From assembly GCA_022315425.1 (NCBI GenBank), contig JAIUPT010000024.1:434001-498000 (forward strand): a stretch of 64,000 nt of DNA. The letters run 5' to 3'. Position numbers and translations under genes: made by a program. The DNA is from Pseudevernia furfuracea. Its lineage: Eukaryota > Ascomycota > Lecanoromycetes > Lecanorales > Parmeliaceae. Shown here piece by piece: positions 10,681-22,336 of the stretch. Numbering within the stretch: the first letter of the stretch is position 1; every line of letters starts with the position of its first letter. The notes below the pieces were generated by a model, which was not told the origin of the DNA, did no database searches, and saw nothing but the letters and a program-made list of their open reading frames with translations.

Positions 10681-11911
10681 CTAAAGACCCGCAGCATTTT
10701 CCCTGACCGTTTCTTCAAAACCAGTGAATCCGGGTCGGCCGAATGCCTTTAAGAGCGCAGCTCCTCTCGAGTTATCCACCTTACTCAAATCTCGCGGCTC
10801 ATTCTCGATATCCGTCGGAAACTTCTTGTCAGGGTAGAATTCCCGCAGAACTGCCAAAATAGCATTCCAGTTGTAAGGGTGTGCGAAGGCCAGTATTCGC
10901 TCATTTTCCACTTCTGGATCTAGAAGTGCAGCAACGTGCAGTCGCGCTGTATCTTTAACATTGACCACTAAAAGTTCGGCTTAGCATGTTCCCCTCGAAA
11001 TGAAGATTGAGTCATGAAACAGTCTCGAGGGTCAGAATACGCATAGATCGTATCTTGCGTCTCCCAGCGTGGTACCAATAAGGAGATAGATCAAGGGCTG
11101 GGGAATAGCTTACTCCACTGGGGAGGCAAGTCCTTGACGGCGTCAAGGTTTCCATTGTAGATACTCTTGACCCATGCTCCTGTGGACGCGGGTTGCTTGT
11201 CACTAAGAATTTCTCCCATGTTGGCGTTTGGCAACACGGCGTTCATAACGAAGCCCGGTTTCTGCTCTTTGACAAATTTCCACATTCCCTGCTCAGCTTG
11301 CGTCTTACTTGCGCCATACGTTGCCCATGCTCTTCCTGCTTCATATGGAGGAGGCTTCCAAGCCGCCTCGACGTCCTCATTGTTCCAATTTTCGGTGCTG
11401 ATCGTGAACTCAACATTAGGTTTTGGCGCGGTTATTGCGGAGGAAGATGACGTGTAGACGAATCGTTTGACGGAGGGCTGCTTGGCAGCAGATGTAGCTG
11501 CGTTCACGGCTCCATCCACTACAGCCGGTATAACCTTGTTGGGGTCAGGGTCGAATGTGAGGACGGAAGCGACATGAGCCACACCGGAGACGCCTAAAGA
11601 TGGGTCAGATGAGTGCTGATCAACTGGTGTCCGGGTCCTAGAAGCATACCTTTACACGCCTCATCAAAGGCACCACTGTCTGCCATGTCTTTTACCACCA
11701 CCGCCTCGAATTTGCCCTTGCCGTACTTCTTGTCAAACATCTCGGTCATCCAGGCGGTTTTGTTTGTGTCTCTGCATGTACCCCGGACCAGGTAACCGGC
11801 TTGGATGAGCTGGTCGGCAATATGGCTTCCAATGAAGCCATTAGCGCCTGTAACGAGCACAGTGGACCCAGGAGGGATAGCTGGAGGCTTGCCATTGAAG
11901 CTGGGAGACAT
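10681..11911 (-). CDS. NAD(P)-dependent epimerase/dehydratase-type reductase (extended SDR, Gre2-like)
   Basis: Three exons, complement of 11650-11911, 11114-11593 and 10681-10967, encode 342 residues. The introns (56 and 146 bp) have GTATGC...TTTAG and GTAAGC...TTTTAG borders and restore phase exactly. The Rossmann motif TGANGFIGSH sits at about residues 21-30, TSSSSA at 135-140, and the catalytic YGASK pair at Y180 and K184. The C-terminal NVKDTARLHVAALLDPE is typical of aldehyde/methylglyoxal reductases and dihydroflavonol reductase-like enzymes. It should reduce an aldehyde or ketone with NADPH in the cytosol; the substrate cannot be read from sequence. The gene looks intact and stands alone. 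Length is normal for the family. Confidence 0.92.
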
Positions 11912-12539
11912 TACAGGAGGTAGAATGTAGGAGAAAGGATGTTTCTTAGAGGCCTCGAGTATTAGGGGAAGCTTGAGGTAGTAGTAGTTGTTGGGCTAGG
12001 TGTGTCTCCAGTAAACTCGATGTGGAGGCTTCGGGCAGGATGAGGAGGGTGACGGAGTAGTGCATTATGCATTATTGTTTTTTCGGGGGTAGTTCTGCCT
12101 CGGTTGCTGATCAGTGATCAGTGATCATGGAGACATCCTCGGAAGCATCGAATTTGTTACGGGATTGATTGCCACTGGAATCGGATGGGAAGAAAGGTCT
12201 TGATTTTACTAAGCCAGCATGTTCTGCATATCATTTCACGCTGTCAAGAAGTCAAGGACGTGTTGCTATAAGAAGTTGTGTCCTCGGACCTCATCTTTTC
12301 AAACAGCATCTGCCGGCCTATTCCGCATCTAGCCGAGGCTAGCCGTTAGGCTTCTCTATACATAAACATCTTCTTCCACCACTACTATTAATGCCACACT
12401 GTGTCACCGAGACTCTATATGTATCTCGTAAATCATTATATTATACGATCGGTTTACTTAACTATAGTGATTCTTTTAATCGACGATATACTTCAAAGTC
12501 TTTATATCCTCACTCCATCAGCGTCCGAATCCCAACCGT
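11912..12539. other. Reductase promoter region and AT-rich tail
   Basis: The reductase starts at its left edge, so this is its upstream region. Three copies of TGATCAG run head to tail at 12108-12127. From about 12390 to 12510 composition becomes AT-rich, with TTTTAATCGACGATATA-like words similar to the AT-rich blocks elsewhere in the window, up to just beyond the stop of the AAA+ gene. Confidence 0.45.
12108..12127. repeat. Three tandem copies of TGATCAG
   Basis: A 7-bp unit repeated about three times. Each copy contains the palindrome TGATCA. It lies about 200 bp upstream of the reductase start and could be a regulatory site or just a microsatellite. Confidence 0.6.
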
Positions 12540-15460
12540 TCACGATGCAGGCGCCCTCTTCCCAAGCGCCACAGCATACTCCTCACTCCCCATTCGATTC
12601 AAACTATTAACATATCCGGCATACTCCCTCCCAATGCTGACCACCTGCTCCAAATGCTCGGCAGTCACATGCTGCTGCCCCAATTGCGCCAGCGCCAACG
12701 CTGTCCTCACAGTATTCCTAATTTGCCTCCCGTTCAGCTTATCAGCACCGAAATTGTCAGTGACGTAGACGAGCAAGGCGCGCTTTTCAGCGTCCGAGAG
12801 GTCCAAGTCTTTGATGAAGATCGTCCAGATCTTTCTCTGCTCTTCGCGTGTGAGGGAGTTGAGGCCCAGGGTGATGTGGATGCGGGAGACGAAGGCTTCG
12901 TCGATGTCACCGGGACGGTTGGTGGTTAGCTGTTTGGTTCGTTAGGAAGCTTTCCTAGAAGGAGAGTAGGGGGACGGACGAAGAGGATGCCATCAAAGTA
13001 TTCGAGCTCGCGGAGGAAGATGGAGACGAGCGCGTTGCGCTTTACGTCCTGTACGTCCCTTTCTTGGAGGAATATGTCGGCTTCGTCGAGGAGCAGTATA
13101 GCTTTCCAGGTGACGGCGTACTCGAAAACCTCCTTTAGCTTGACCTCTAACTGCTCTGGCTCGGTACCCAGGTCTCCGCAACTGATGGTGAAAAGCGGAC
13201 ACTTCTGTCGTTCTGCCACACATTCTGTTGCTGATCAGCTGGGTTTCGGGCCATTCGAAGGGCAAAAGGGAGGTGGTGATTGAACTGACCAGCGGTGAGG
13301 GTTTTGCCTGTGCCAGGCGGACCATGGAGCAAGATCGTAAGACCGCGCCCTTTACCGCTCACTATATCACTGAAACCCGGTTTTTCCAGCCGATACGCTT
13401 CCACCATAGCCTTGATGATTCTTTTGTAATCTTCCCTAATGACCAGTCTTCTGAACGCTTTTTCTCGGAATCGGACAGGCTTGAGGTCATCCACTTTGAC
13501 TAACGCTGCAACGATCGTCAACACAATTCACTTGACGTTATGTTGAGCACTCACCCCATTCCTTGTCGCGCATGGAGAAGACTCCGACCTCCGGGAAACA
13601 TCGCAGCAGCGTGTCTTCGAGAGGCTGGCCGTCGTGATCCACCAGCTCTTCTTCTCCCTCGGGGAAACCATAGTCTCGGGATGGACCCTCATTGGTCTCC
13701 ACACCTTAATTGACACATCAGCGCCCCTCCACACTGGGCAAAGCAGATCCGGACTTACTTGGAGGATACTTTCGCCAGTAGGTATCCTCGTCAACGACCA
13801 CTCGTACGGGCTCCTATATGACTTCATCAGCCTTTTTTGTCTCTCGACAATGCCAGAAGAGCTTACGTCCTTGTAGACTCGAGGGAATCGATCGCCGTAA
13901 TAGTCCTGAAGCGAAGCTCCCTTATTGAGTTCAAAATAGCGTCGACCCCGGGCCACGAGTTTGTTATGCAGCTCCTGCTCGTTCTCCATGTACCGTCTAG
14001 TAGTTCTTCAGTCAGTGAAATTCACGTTTGGAGAGGCGTGAAACAGATCGCAGGGGTCACTTGCTCGCGTGGCATGTTTCACGACTCAAAGCGTGGTACT
14101 GACTTAGGGGATAAAGGACGGGAGAAGCGGCTTACACCGGTACCAGCTCGAGATTACTGATGTTCTTCTCGCCGGAATAGGGCTCTATATTCCATTCAGA
14201 GAAGTCACGCTTGAAATTTCCTCCCTCAAATGTTACTTCCCAGCACGTCAGCTTCATCGTCCTGTTTGGACCCCTAGTGTTCCAGTTCGTCACCGAACGA
14301 GAGTAGACGACCATTTGACGATCATCCACGCCTTTACACGCGTAGACAGCCGTGTTTGGTGGGTATAGCAAGAACAGTTTATCATAAGATATCTTCCTAC
14401 AACGACCCTCTTCGATCTCTGTAAGCTTCGCATCCGTCACCGCTAACGGAGATTTCGGAGTCAGCACTTCTTCATCGAGGCGCAAATTGAGTCACAGGGC
14501 AGCTTTCGAGTGATATCGAAAGCCAATACCCGTACTACCTTCGAATTATGTCTTGCAAATCAGGAAGGGTATACACATGAGGGCAGATCAACACAGAAAG
14601 GAGCCTTACGGTGCTCTGCCTTTAGAAAGTCCAGCAGCATTTTTACATGCTGCTTTGCATCTTCAGCAAAGTCGCCCTGCATACTCTGGCGTAGCTGAGC
14701 TCTGTATGCAAAGAAGATCATATATGGATCCATGAAAGTCACTGTGTCATCAGTCGAATCTTTGCCACTAAGAATGTCGAATTCATCTCCCGGAAAGAAC
14801 GTAATGACTTGGCGCAGCAGGTCTAGCAACGGAGGGGAGTGAATCGCTAGAAGGACGTGCATTAATTTTCCATCTACATCATACTCATCATAGACGGAAA
14901 GAACGTAGCCTAACGCGGTCAGCTTTGTTGTCACGCCAATGGATCAAATTGCGAGGCCTAATACCACCACTACGTATCTCACGCTCCCTCTTCCGGATAT
15001 CTTCTATTTTCTCACTCTCATCATAGATATCCGAAAAGCCGTTGCGATTGTTCACCCTTTTCCAACGTTTGATGTCCAGCTTCCATCCCTTTTCGGTTTC
15101 TTCAACATTTTGAAATTGGCCAGGATGTATGCGGTCTTCTCCACCGTGAGCGACCTGGTGACGCTCATCTCCATCGCCGCTGAGATGCGACCTTCGTGCT
15201 TGGGCGAAACGATCTCGATTATCTCCTTGTTGAGCGCGAAGGGCATCGATGGTCCTTTGCAGGTCCTGGATATAAGCCGAGAGACTTTGATCATCGCTTT
15301 GGAGGATTTTTGCCGGGTAACCCTCGCCGTAGAAGTCATTGTGGCGGTAACCTGTAGGCAGCTCTTGAACATGGCGAGAATTGGTGCTTTTGGAGCCACT
15401 TTTTGATCGTTGGGTTGCAGGACTCTGGGACGGGAAATCATCGGAAGTAACGGAAGTCAT
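12540..15460 (-). CDS. Large fungal AAA+ ATPase, N-terminal frame disturbed
   Basis: The last seven exons fit perfectly: complement of 14136-14469, 13867-13996, 13759-13813, 13555-13704, 13290-13505, 12980-13224 and 12540-12929. Introns are 49-140 bp with correct phases. They carry KLFLLYPPNTAVYA, RYFELNKGASLQDYYGDRFP, then the AAA+ core: Walker A GPPGTGKT, Walker B AILLLDEADIF, the NALVSIFLRELEYFDGI helix, TTNRPGDIDEAF and NGRQIRN. The family is the widespread fungal AAA ATPase with an N-terminal region of unknown role. The first exon, from the ATG at 15460 (MTSVTSDDFPSQS) to 14610, is problematic. The conserved block TVEKTAYILANF sits in another frame than RVNNRNGFSDIYDESEKIED, and a third shift near 14940 precedes TTKLTALGYVLSVYDEYD. 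No canonical intron explains these shifts, so the gene may be starting to decay or the sequence contains indels. Confidence 0.8.
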
Positions 15461-16261
15461 TTTGTGGATCCAAATCTGCGCGTACGCAAGGGCAATCCGA
15501 GGTGAGTGTGATAGACGGTGCGAGATTTCCCTGGGTTGGTTTAGTGCCACCAGACATTGGCGTTGAGAATCAAGTTCAAGGGCGGTACCACAAGCAAATT
15601 AAAATGGTGTTCAGAGCAACACATGAGTGTCTTCTTCACACCGCATGCTCTTACACATGAGGCTGAAGAGAGAGCGAAAAGAAAGGCTGGAGGTTGGAGA
15701 CATACTCTGGCAGTGCAGCCTTATTCAGCCTGGGCGCTCTAGGCACATCCTTCTGACTTGCTCCCGCTCCGGCCACACACCATCAAAGATCGGCATTGCC
15801 AGATTTCGGTAGCCTTGCAAATCGAAGCCGAGATAGCCCCGCATCTTAAGCGTGCATTCGAAAGATAAATATGAGGGGCAAGTGGGCAAGAGACCCGCGT
15901 TGATGGATCTCGAAATGAAAAGAGGGAATGGGTGTCCATATGAGCGCCTTCGATATGGGCATCAACAAAGGGCATCAGAAGCTTGTCATACATAACCCCC
16001 ACGGTGACTCCGCCCGGCGAGGCTCCCAGTCAGCACTAGGCAGGCTGAAGTGGCACCGCAGAGCTATTATTCCGCGTGTGGGGTGTACACACGACCATAC
16101 CGATGACTCTGGGACGTGTGGGGGTAAGGCTGTCGAGCGCCCAAAGTGTCAATTCTAGCCTGACTCTCCGACCGCGCATGAAACATACTGGTTGATGGCA
16201 GTCGATGCTTTCGAGAAGCTGGTTGTGGTCTACTAGATGCGTAGAGACTTTATCGTGTACG
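15461..16261. promoter_or_regulatory. Shared divergent upstream region of the AAA+ and STAND-like genes
   Basis: The AAA+ gene reads leftward from 15460 and the STAND-like gene reads rightward from 16262, leaving 801 bp with no convincing gene. An upstream in-frame start for the AAA+ protein exists at 15550 but adds a weakly supported extension. No clear TATA box or palindromic operator was identified. Co-regulation is an inference from the arrangement only. Confidence 0.4.
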
Positions 16262-18971
16262 ATGTCGAGTGATGAAGATGAGGAAGACGGACTGTCGTTG
16301 GAAGCAGTGTCGCCAAGACCGCCAATCAAAAGACCGCGGCAAAAATTGTTTCTGGACAAATTGGCCATCGGTCGAAGGAAGTCAACCGGTCAGGAATTCC
16401 TGCACAGGGAACATCCATCAAACAGAGACCCAACAGTTGCAGACCCAGAGTCGCAGGCCAGAAGAGTCACGAGATCTCAGAGTAATGCCAATGTCTACGG
16501 CTTCAAAGCGCAGTGGGCTGATGCCCTCGTCTCTCAGTAAGTATCGACTGACGTGAGAATGAAGTCGCACCTTGCACTAACCATGCCTCTAGAGAGCCTA
16601 TGCAAACCTCCTTGATTCAATTACGTCAGACTGTTCAAGTGTACGAGAAGCAGGCGAGCAACGAAAAATGGGGCGAACTATGGCGGATTCGAGCAGATGT
16701 CACAGAACTCGATACGTTGGCAAGAGCAGCTTTGGACAAGCAGAAGTCTCGGAAGACATCTTTCAAGGGACTGGAAAGGTTTTCTATGGTAGCCTTGGAA
16801 TATTCGAAACTACTAGATGTGGTGATGAACCAGTGTCCGGAATATGTTGCTCTGGCTTGGGGCGTCACGAAGCTTCTCCTGGTCGCGAATATTAATCACT
16901 CAAGGCTCAAACAAAATGTCGAGTCACACTTGATTTCTATTGGAGAGCAGCTGGGGTTGGTGAATCAGTTGATCGCATACTCGCCGACGGACAAAATGGT
17001 AGAGTATGAAGCCACAGAATGTTGCTGGCTCCACGTGCTAACATGCGCTCCGTCAGGGCTGTGGCTTCTCTATATGCGAGCTTCTCCAAATTCCTTGGCA
17101 AGGCCCTTCGATGCTATGCCAAAAGTAAACTCGCCAGTGTGATTGAAGCCTTCGCCTTTCCTTGGGAAGCAAAATTCCAGAAAGTGGTCTCTCAGATAGA
17201 CGCACAGATCCGAAGAATTCAAGAAATTGCCAGCGCCAGCCATTTCCATGCAACCCTCCGCACTGAAAATATCCTGCTATCTCTGTGCGAACACCAGCAC
17301 GAGGAGAGGGAATCGTCACAGCAAGAGTCAGGATCTGAGCAACTTCGAATGGAGGTTAAAGAGGAGATGAAGAGGGAAATAGCCGGCCTGCTCCAGAGTT
17401 TTGATACCAGGTGGGTGCAGAGATTCGACGAGCTGCTTTTGCAGCAGACTGCACTATATGAAGGGGGGCACAATACCGGCAGACGGGATCCAATCGACTC
17501 GAACGCACAACTTATTCTGCCATTGCCCATACCACAAATTTATTTAGCAGACTTCATCTCGGACCCGCAAATTTTGCTCGAATTCTGCAACGAGGCCTTC
17601 CCACAGCTTCAGCGATTTGATCAGCGAGAAAGTTATATTAGAGCAGGCAGCCGTCTTCTGACCACCTCTGACTGGCAGCACTGTGTGGCTTTGTTAAGAC
17701 ATCCCAGTATGAGAAGCTGGATGTCAACGGAGAATTCAGGACTCTTATGGGTAAACACCTACCAAGCACACAGGCTAGACTGGGCTTCTGTGTTTTCCGC
17801 ACGTCTGGCAGATGATTGCGCACGACTTGATTCCTCCATGACGTTAGCACATTTCTGTCAAGGACACTCCACAGGGAACGCGGTTTCCACAGCCGCTATC
17901 CTGATCCAGTCCTTAATCTCCCAATCTATCTCGCTTCGCCGAGAGCGATTCACAGTCCGGACAGTAGAACTGACTCAACAGCGTTTTCAAGATGCGCGAA
18001 ATGATGTAGAAAGACTCTGGACGATATTCCTAGACGTCCTCGGCCTAGCAGCAAAAGGGAAGTGTGTGTGGATTGTTATCGATCACGTCGATATCCTACA
18101 GAAGGAGACAAATCTCAAGGGGTTTGAAAACGCACTTACGCTCCTCAGAAACCTCGACGCGTTGACAGATGACCCTGCTATAACAGTGAAAATCCTCATC
18201 ACCGCCAGATTACGGGATGCTGCACGTCTGTCAACCAAGATTGCGGAAGCAAGGATCTTGGCTAGTCGCCATGCTATCATAACCGTTCCTAGGGGCCATC
18301 ATCGGAACGAAGCTACTCTCTTAGCAAAGTCGTCGAAGAAGATCTCACGGCTTCCGGAGCCAAAGATTTATCTTGAGATTCCTACGAACCTCGTATCTGT
18401 CGAATCTCTCCTCGCTAATACCGATTCTGATAGCGATGATGTGGAGGGAAGAACGACCAAAGCAAAGCAGACATCCAAGTGGAAGCCGGAAACCGCGAGT
18501 GCACAAAAGGAGATCGATGGTGATACTGGAGAGTCGGATTCTGCCTCCTTATTCGACCCCTTCGCAAGCTCCGACGACAGTGAGCCAACAACTAGCAGCA
18601 AAAAGGCGGCTCTGCGTCACTGTTCTAGTGAAGACAGCGCTGATGAAGACTTCTCTCACACAGAGCCCTTTGGCGGTTTTGCCAAGGAGATAAGTTGGGG
18701 ATCGACGGACGATGAGGATCACTTGAGAAAGCAATCTACATCTCATCTAACACCGAAGATCGTGGTCGCATCCTCGGAGCATTCACCACGCAGTGGGGGT
18801 TCCAGGTCCGGATCCGGTCAGGATGGAGTTGACGCCAGTGCCAAAGAAATGAAAGTCCAACCGGACCTGTCAACACCTAAGGTAGTAGATTTTGGTAGTA
18901 GGTCCCATATCAAGAATAGCCTCTCGAGTGACAGCGACAGCGACAGCGACAGCAATGACGCTTTCGTCTAG
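16262..18971 (+). CDS. DUF7708-type STAND-like protein with eroded P-loop
   Basis: Exons 16262-16536, 16593-17003 and 17057-18971 join in phase (introns 56 and 53 bp; donors GTAAGT and GTATGA) to give 866 residues. The start MSSDEDEEDGLSLEAVSP is acidic. Residues about 150-300 match a region I recall as DUF7708 (NQCPEYVALAWGVTKLLL, then FPWEAKFQ), the N-terminal module of many fungal NACHT/STAND proteins. A coiled-coil-like charged segment follows. At residues 458-473 the position of a Walker A loop reads LLWVNTYQAHRLDWAS, so the GxxxxGKS signature is absent. At 565-574 a Walker B-like strand CVWIVIDHVD is present, followed by KILITARLRD at 607-616, which resembles the sensor strand. The C-terminal 250 residues are low-complexity and acidic, ending in an SDSDSD repeat. 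I infer a pseudo-NTPase or scaffold derived from a STAND protein. There is no effector or repeat domain. Confidence 0.8.
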
Positions 18972-20724
18972 CTGACATCCATGCTGTCGTTTTGAACTTT
19001 GTGGGAGATTGAGGCGAGTCTGGCGTCGCGGGTAGGAGGCCTAGCAAACTAAGTACTTTTGCTCTCGTACTGCACATCGGCGTATCCCTCGCGCTTGTTC
19101 CACTGTCTCTGGACAATGTCTTGCATAGCGGTCTGTCTTAAGGGCGACCTCCGTCCTCCGTCAAAGTCCCAAGACCAATCTAATCTAAGCCTCAGACTTA
19201 CTCAATTTATGCTCTCAATGCCGTTTTTTCGCTTGACAACTCCCAATAGATTTTCGCTTCGCGTACTACAACCAAGCAATGTCACTCCGGCTTGGCGCCT
19301 AATGAACTTGCACTGCTCTTCCCTCGAGAACCCATCATCCTGGTCAGGCATGGTTTTTGTCTTCTCGCTTTGTACTCCTAAGCATTTGATATGTACGCTC
19401 CCCAGCACGGTTTTAATAGAAAGAGGGCGCATGCCCGATGGTACTCTCATCCGAGCTACTTCGGCAATCCTGCCAGTCTTTGTACCTGGAATCAGGCTCT
19501 TCTTCTTCGTCTCCGTTACTTTCTGCGTTGATCATGGATCATCATGGAGCAATTGTCGGCAACTCAGCGTACTAGGTCCGCAAGTTTTTCTTGTACGCCT
19601 GGGCTGATTCTGCAACGGGATTCGCGACAATATGACTGTTATGCTTAAAAGTCGATCTCGAACCAACGGTGTCGGATTCGTGCATTGCATGTTCTTGGAG
19701 CAAGATGCGGTAGAAGAGTTACAGGTATGCAAGCGTGCAACCAAGCTACTATTGCAAATGCCAAGCGCAAACCACATTCAACAGGCCGTCATAAAAGTCA
19801 TATCTCGATTCATAGACTATCCTACATTTGACCTATTACACAGTCGGAACACGGAATCGACCTCGCGGCGTAGAGAATGCTGCCATGGCCAATCACCCTT
19901 TAATATCTTAGCAGAAGATGAAACGGTTATAATGAGTTGACAGCAACTCGGGTCAGGCTATGAAAGATTTTCAGCCGTGGTCCTCCAATCATTCGTCTTC
20001 CACAAATCCAAAAGGTTCTGAAATAGCAACACCGGCTTAGTTCAGACGCAGGATATTAACCAGGGGTACCACTGGGAGGAGACGACAACCCCTGAAAATT
20101 GTCACTCCATACGCTTGTGTCAACTCCAACAAGGCAGGAGCCAAGGTAGGACAACATGCATGGGCTTGTGCTCCTGTGAGGGCAAGAACACTAATCAGGA
20201 TACAGTGTGACATGCAGGCGATATACCAAAAGAAATGTACTCGACTCACATCAGTACGCGTTCCAGATCTAAACAGCAAAAGAACAGATGATCAACGTCT
20301 GCCGCAGATGAGCGAACAATGTGGAACGAGAAAGAACATATTAGCGGCGAAGAGTGATGGGGTCAATTAGACAATAAGCTCAGTGACCCCTGATGGACCT
20401 CGCCTCGAAATCAATGGCCGATTAAACGAGGAAAATTCTATCGCAAAATTGCTGAATGGCTTGAGTTTCGCAGTCCTGATCGCATCAGAGTAGGTAATGC
20501 TTTTTCCGAGCATCTACAACATATGGTAAATTCCGCTAGCTGTGACAGGGTCTTAGCTCGTTATTTGCTGGATCTAAAGTCTCTGTCTAGGTATTGTCCC
20601 GGATTCAATCACTGTTGCACAAATGACCTTGGAATTGCTTGCTGTGTTTATGAAGAATACAAGCGAACACTAGGAAGCAGAGAGACGAAGTCTGCATGGA
20701 GACTGTGCCCAGCGGAGAGATTCT
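18972..20724. other. Gene-poor spacer
   Basis: Open frames exist on both strands (for example 19059-19607 plus and 19202-19450 minus) but overlap, lack splice support and match nothing I recognise. The stretch from about 20380 is unremarkable upstream of the GST-like remnant's stop. Confidence 0.4.
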
Positions 20725-21324
20725 CTACTCCCAGCATTCGTAGTCCGGAAAATACCGCTCATGAATCCTCCTCGCATAATCAACCACGGCCGGCAAAGCC
20801 CTCACTACCTTCTGAGACTCCGGCGCCCTATCCCCTGCCCGTAGAGCCGCTTCATGTTTTCACGATACGCCAGCAGGCCGACGACGAGTTGGACAGGGTA
20901 CGGCAGTGCTCGGAGCACATGCGGGTGCGTAGTGTAGTAGTTGTCGTGCCATCGCTCATAACCCTGGGGGATTAGTCAGAGGATCGAAATGGCTCTCAGC
21001 GCTAAATCGTGCGCTCTCTCCACCGGGTCGAGTTTCGCATTCAAGTCCTCCGTCACGCCTTCGTCGACCAACTTCCCAATAATCAGAGTAGAATTCCCCA
21101 GTGTTGTGGGAGGGTCAGCCGAGTCTGGCCTCGAGATGGCGACATAGGGGATCTTGCCCCATGGACCGGAAAATGGCGGACCAGCCTCATTGCGGTAGGA
21201 GAGGCCGGTGAAGCGCAGGCGGGCTTTCGAGTTTGGTGACGAACGGCGACCAGACGTATGTGGATGAGCCTTGGAAGCCACGGTACAGGGTCAGATTGAG
21301 CTGCGGTTTGAATTGAGAGACCAT
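20725..21324 (-). pseudogene. Fax/metaxin-type glutathione S-transferase-like pseudogene, internally deleted
   Basis: From 21324 the sequence reads MVSQFKPQLNLTLYRGF and YVWSPFVTKLE. One extra base near 21225 then shifts the frame, after which ARLRFTGLSYRNEAG, GKIPYVAI and STLIIGKLVDEGV follow. Further on are GYERWHDNYYTTHPHV and YPVQLVVGLLAYRE. The sequence then jumps near 20830 directly to PESQKVVRALPAVVDYAR and RYFPDYECWE with a TAG at 20725. In the failed-axon-connection-like GST family these blocks are the thioredoxin-fold N-terminus, the start of the helical domain and the extreme C-terminus. The middle of the helical domain is absent. A frameshift plus internal deletion make it a pseudogene. 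Family assignment is from memory of the motif order. Confidence 0.75.
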
Positions 21325-22336
21325 TATCCTTGCGGAGGCAATCTTTACCACGAAAAGCTCACAATCCGAGGGTGACATGAAGATGGTGTTCCTTGAGCTC
21401 GTTGAAGGACTTGATATAGTTGCCGGCGGGACGGACTCGGACTGTCTTCACAGCGAACATCCGAGATGTGGGAATATTGGTAATAATCTCGCACTTTGTA
21501 TTCGACTATCTCTTTTCCTTATTTCGCACTTCGTATTTGAGACGATATTCTATCCTCATCTTCATCTCTATTATACTAAATTTATTTCTAATTCTGATAG
21601 ACTGAGAGACTTATTTTTCGAGTACCAATATATATATATATATAAAGATCGATTCATGATTACCTTCATAATATTTCTCTTCTATTCTTTCTATATAGTC
21701 AACCTACATAAGGTAGCTATTCAACATAGTCTTCGACCATTGCCACTAAGCCCCTTTCGCTCTAGCTCCCTGTATCTCCGTTGGCTCGGCCTATATTGCA
21801 CTGCAACAGAAGCGAACCCTGAGCTAACTATTTAGTCTTGATGGGGGGCGTCAACGCCGACTCATCAAAGCAATTTGTGGCGCAGTGAATAAGTTGTCCG
21901 GGAGATATAATCTGGATAGATCTTGATGTAAAGAGACCACGGTAGTGGTTCCTGCAAGGCGACTCTCATAGGCAACATAACAATAAGTATTACGTGGGAA
22001 AGGTGTAATTCGCTTGCAACTATGATCAGAGGAAACAAAACAAAACGAAACAAAACAAAAAAGCTTATTTCCATCATGCGAACCGCGTGTTCCAGGTCAA
22101 AAGGTTATCCTGGAATCTTCTTATTCGGATGTGAACATGATGACAGCCGTTCATGACCGATATCTGAACCCCTGCTGAAATAAATCTGGCAATGTTTGGC
22201 TTTTCCCAGCTCGCAAAGTACTCCACCCCCACTTCACTGTCTTTTCTTATTCCACAAGGACGTAGAAAGAACTCCCCCAGCCTCACCCCATCCACCTTCC
22301 TAGATTCATTCCCATCCTTCGAAGCAATGGTTTACA
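21325..22336. other. AT-rich spacer with simple repeats
   Basis: Positions 21470-21720 are AT-rich with a (TA)n run at about 21626-21645. Positions 22031-22062 are a CAAAA-type run. No gene was found. An upstream ATG for the GST-like remnant at 21376 is in frame but unlikely. Confidence 0.5.

Noticed and set aside
10681..11911. Secondary-metabolite cluster formed by the reductase, copper radical oxidase, GST and OYE
   Set aside because: The genes are 10-20 kb apart, with no synthase, cyclase, P450 or regulator between them.
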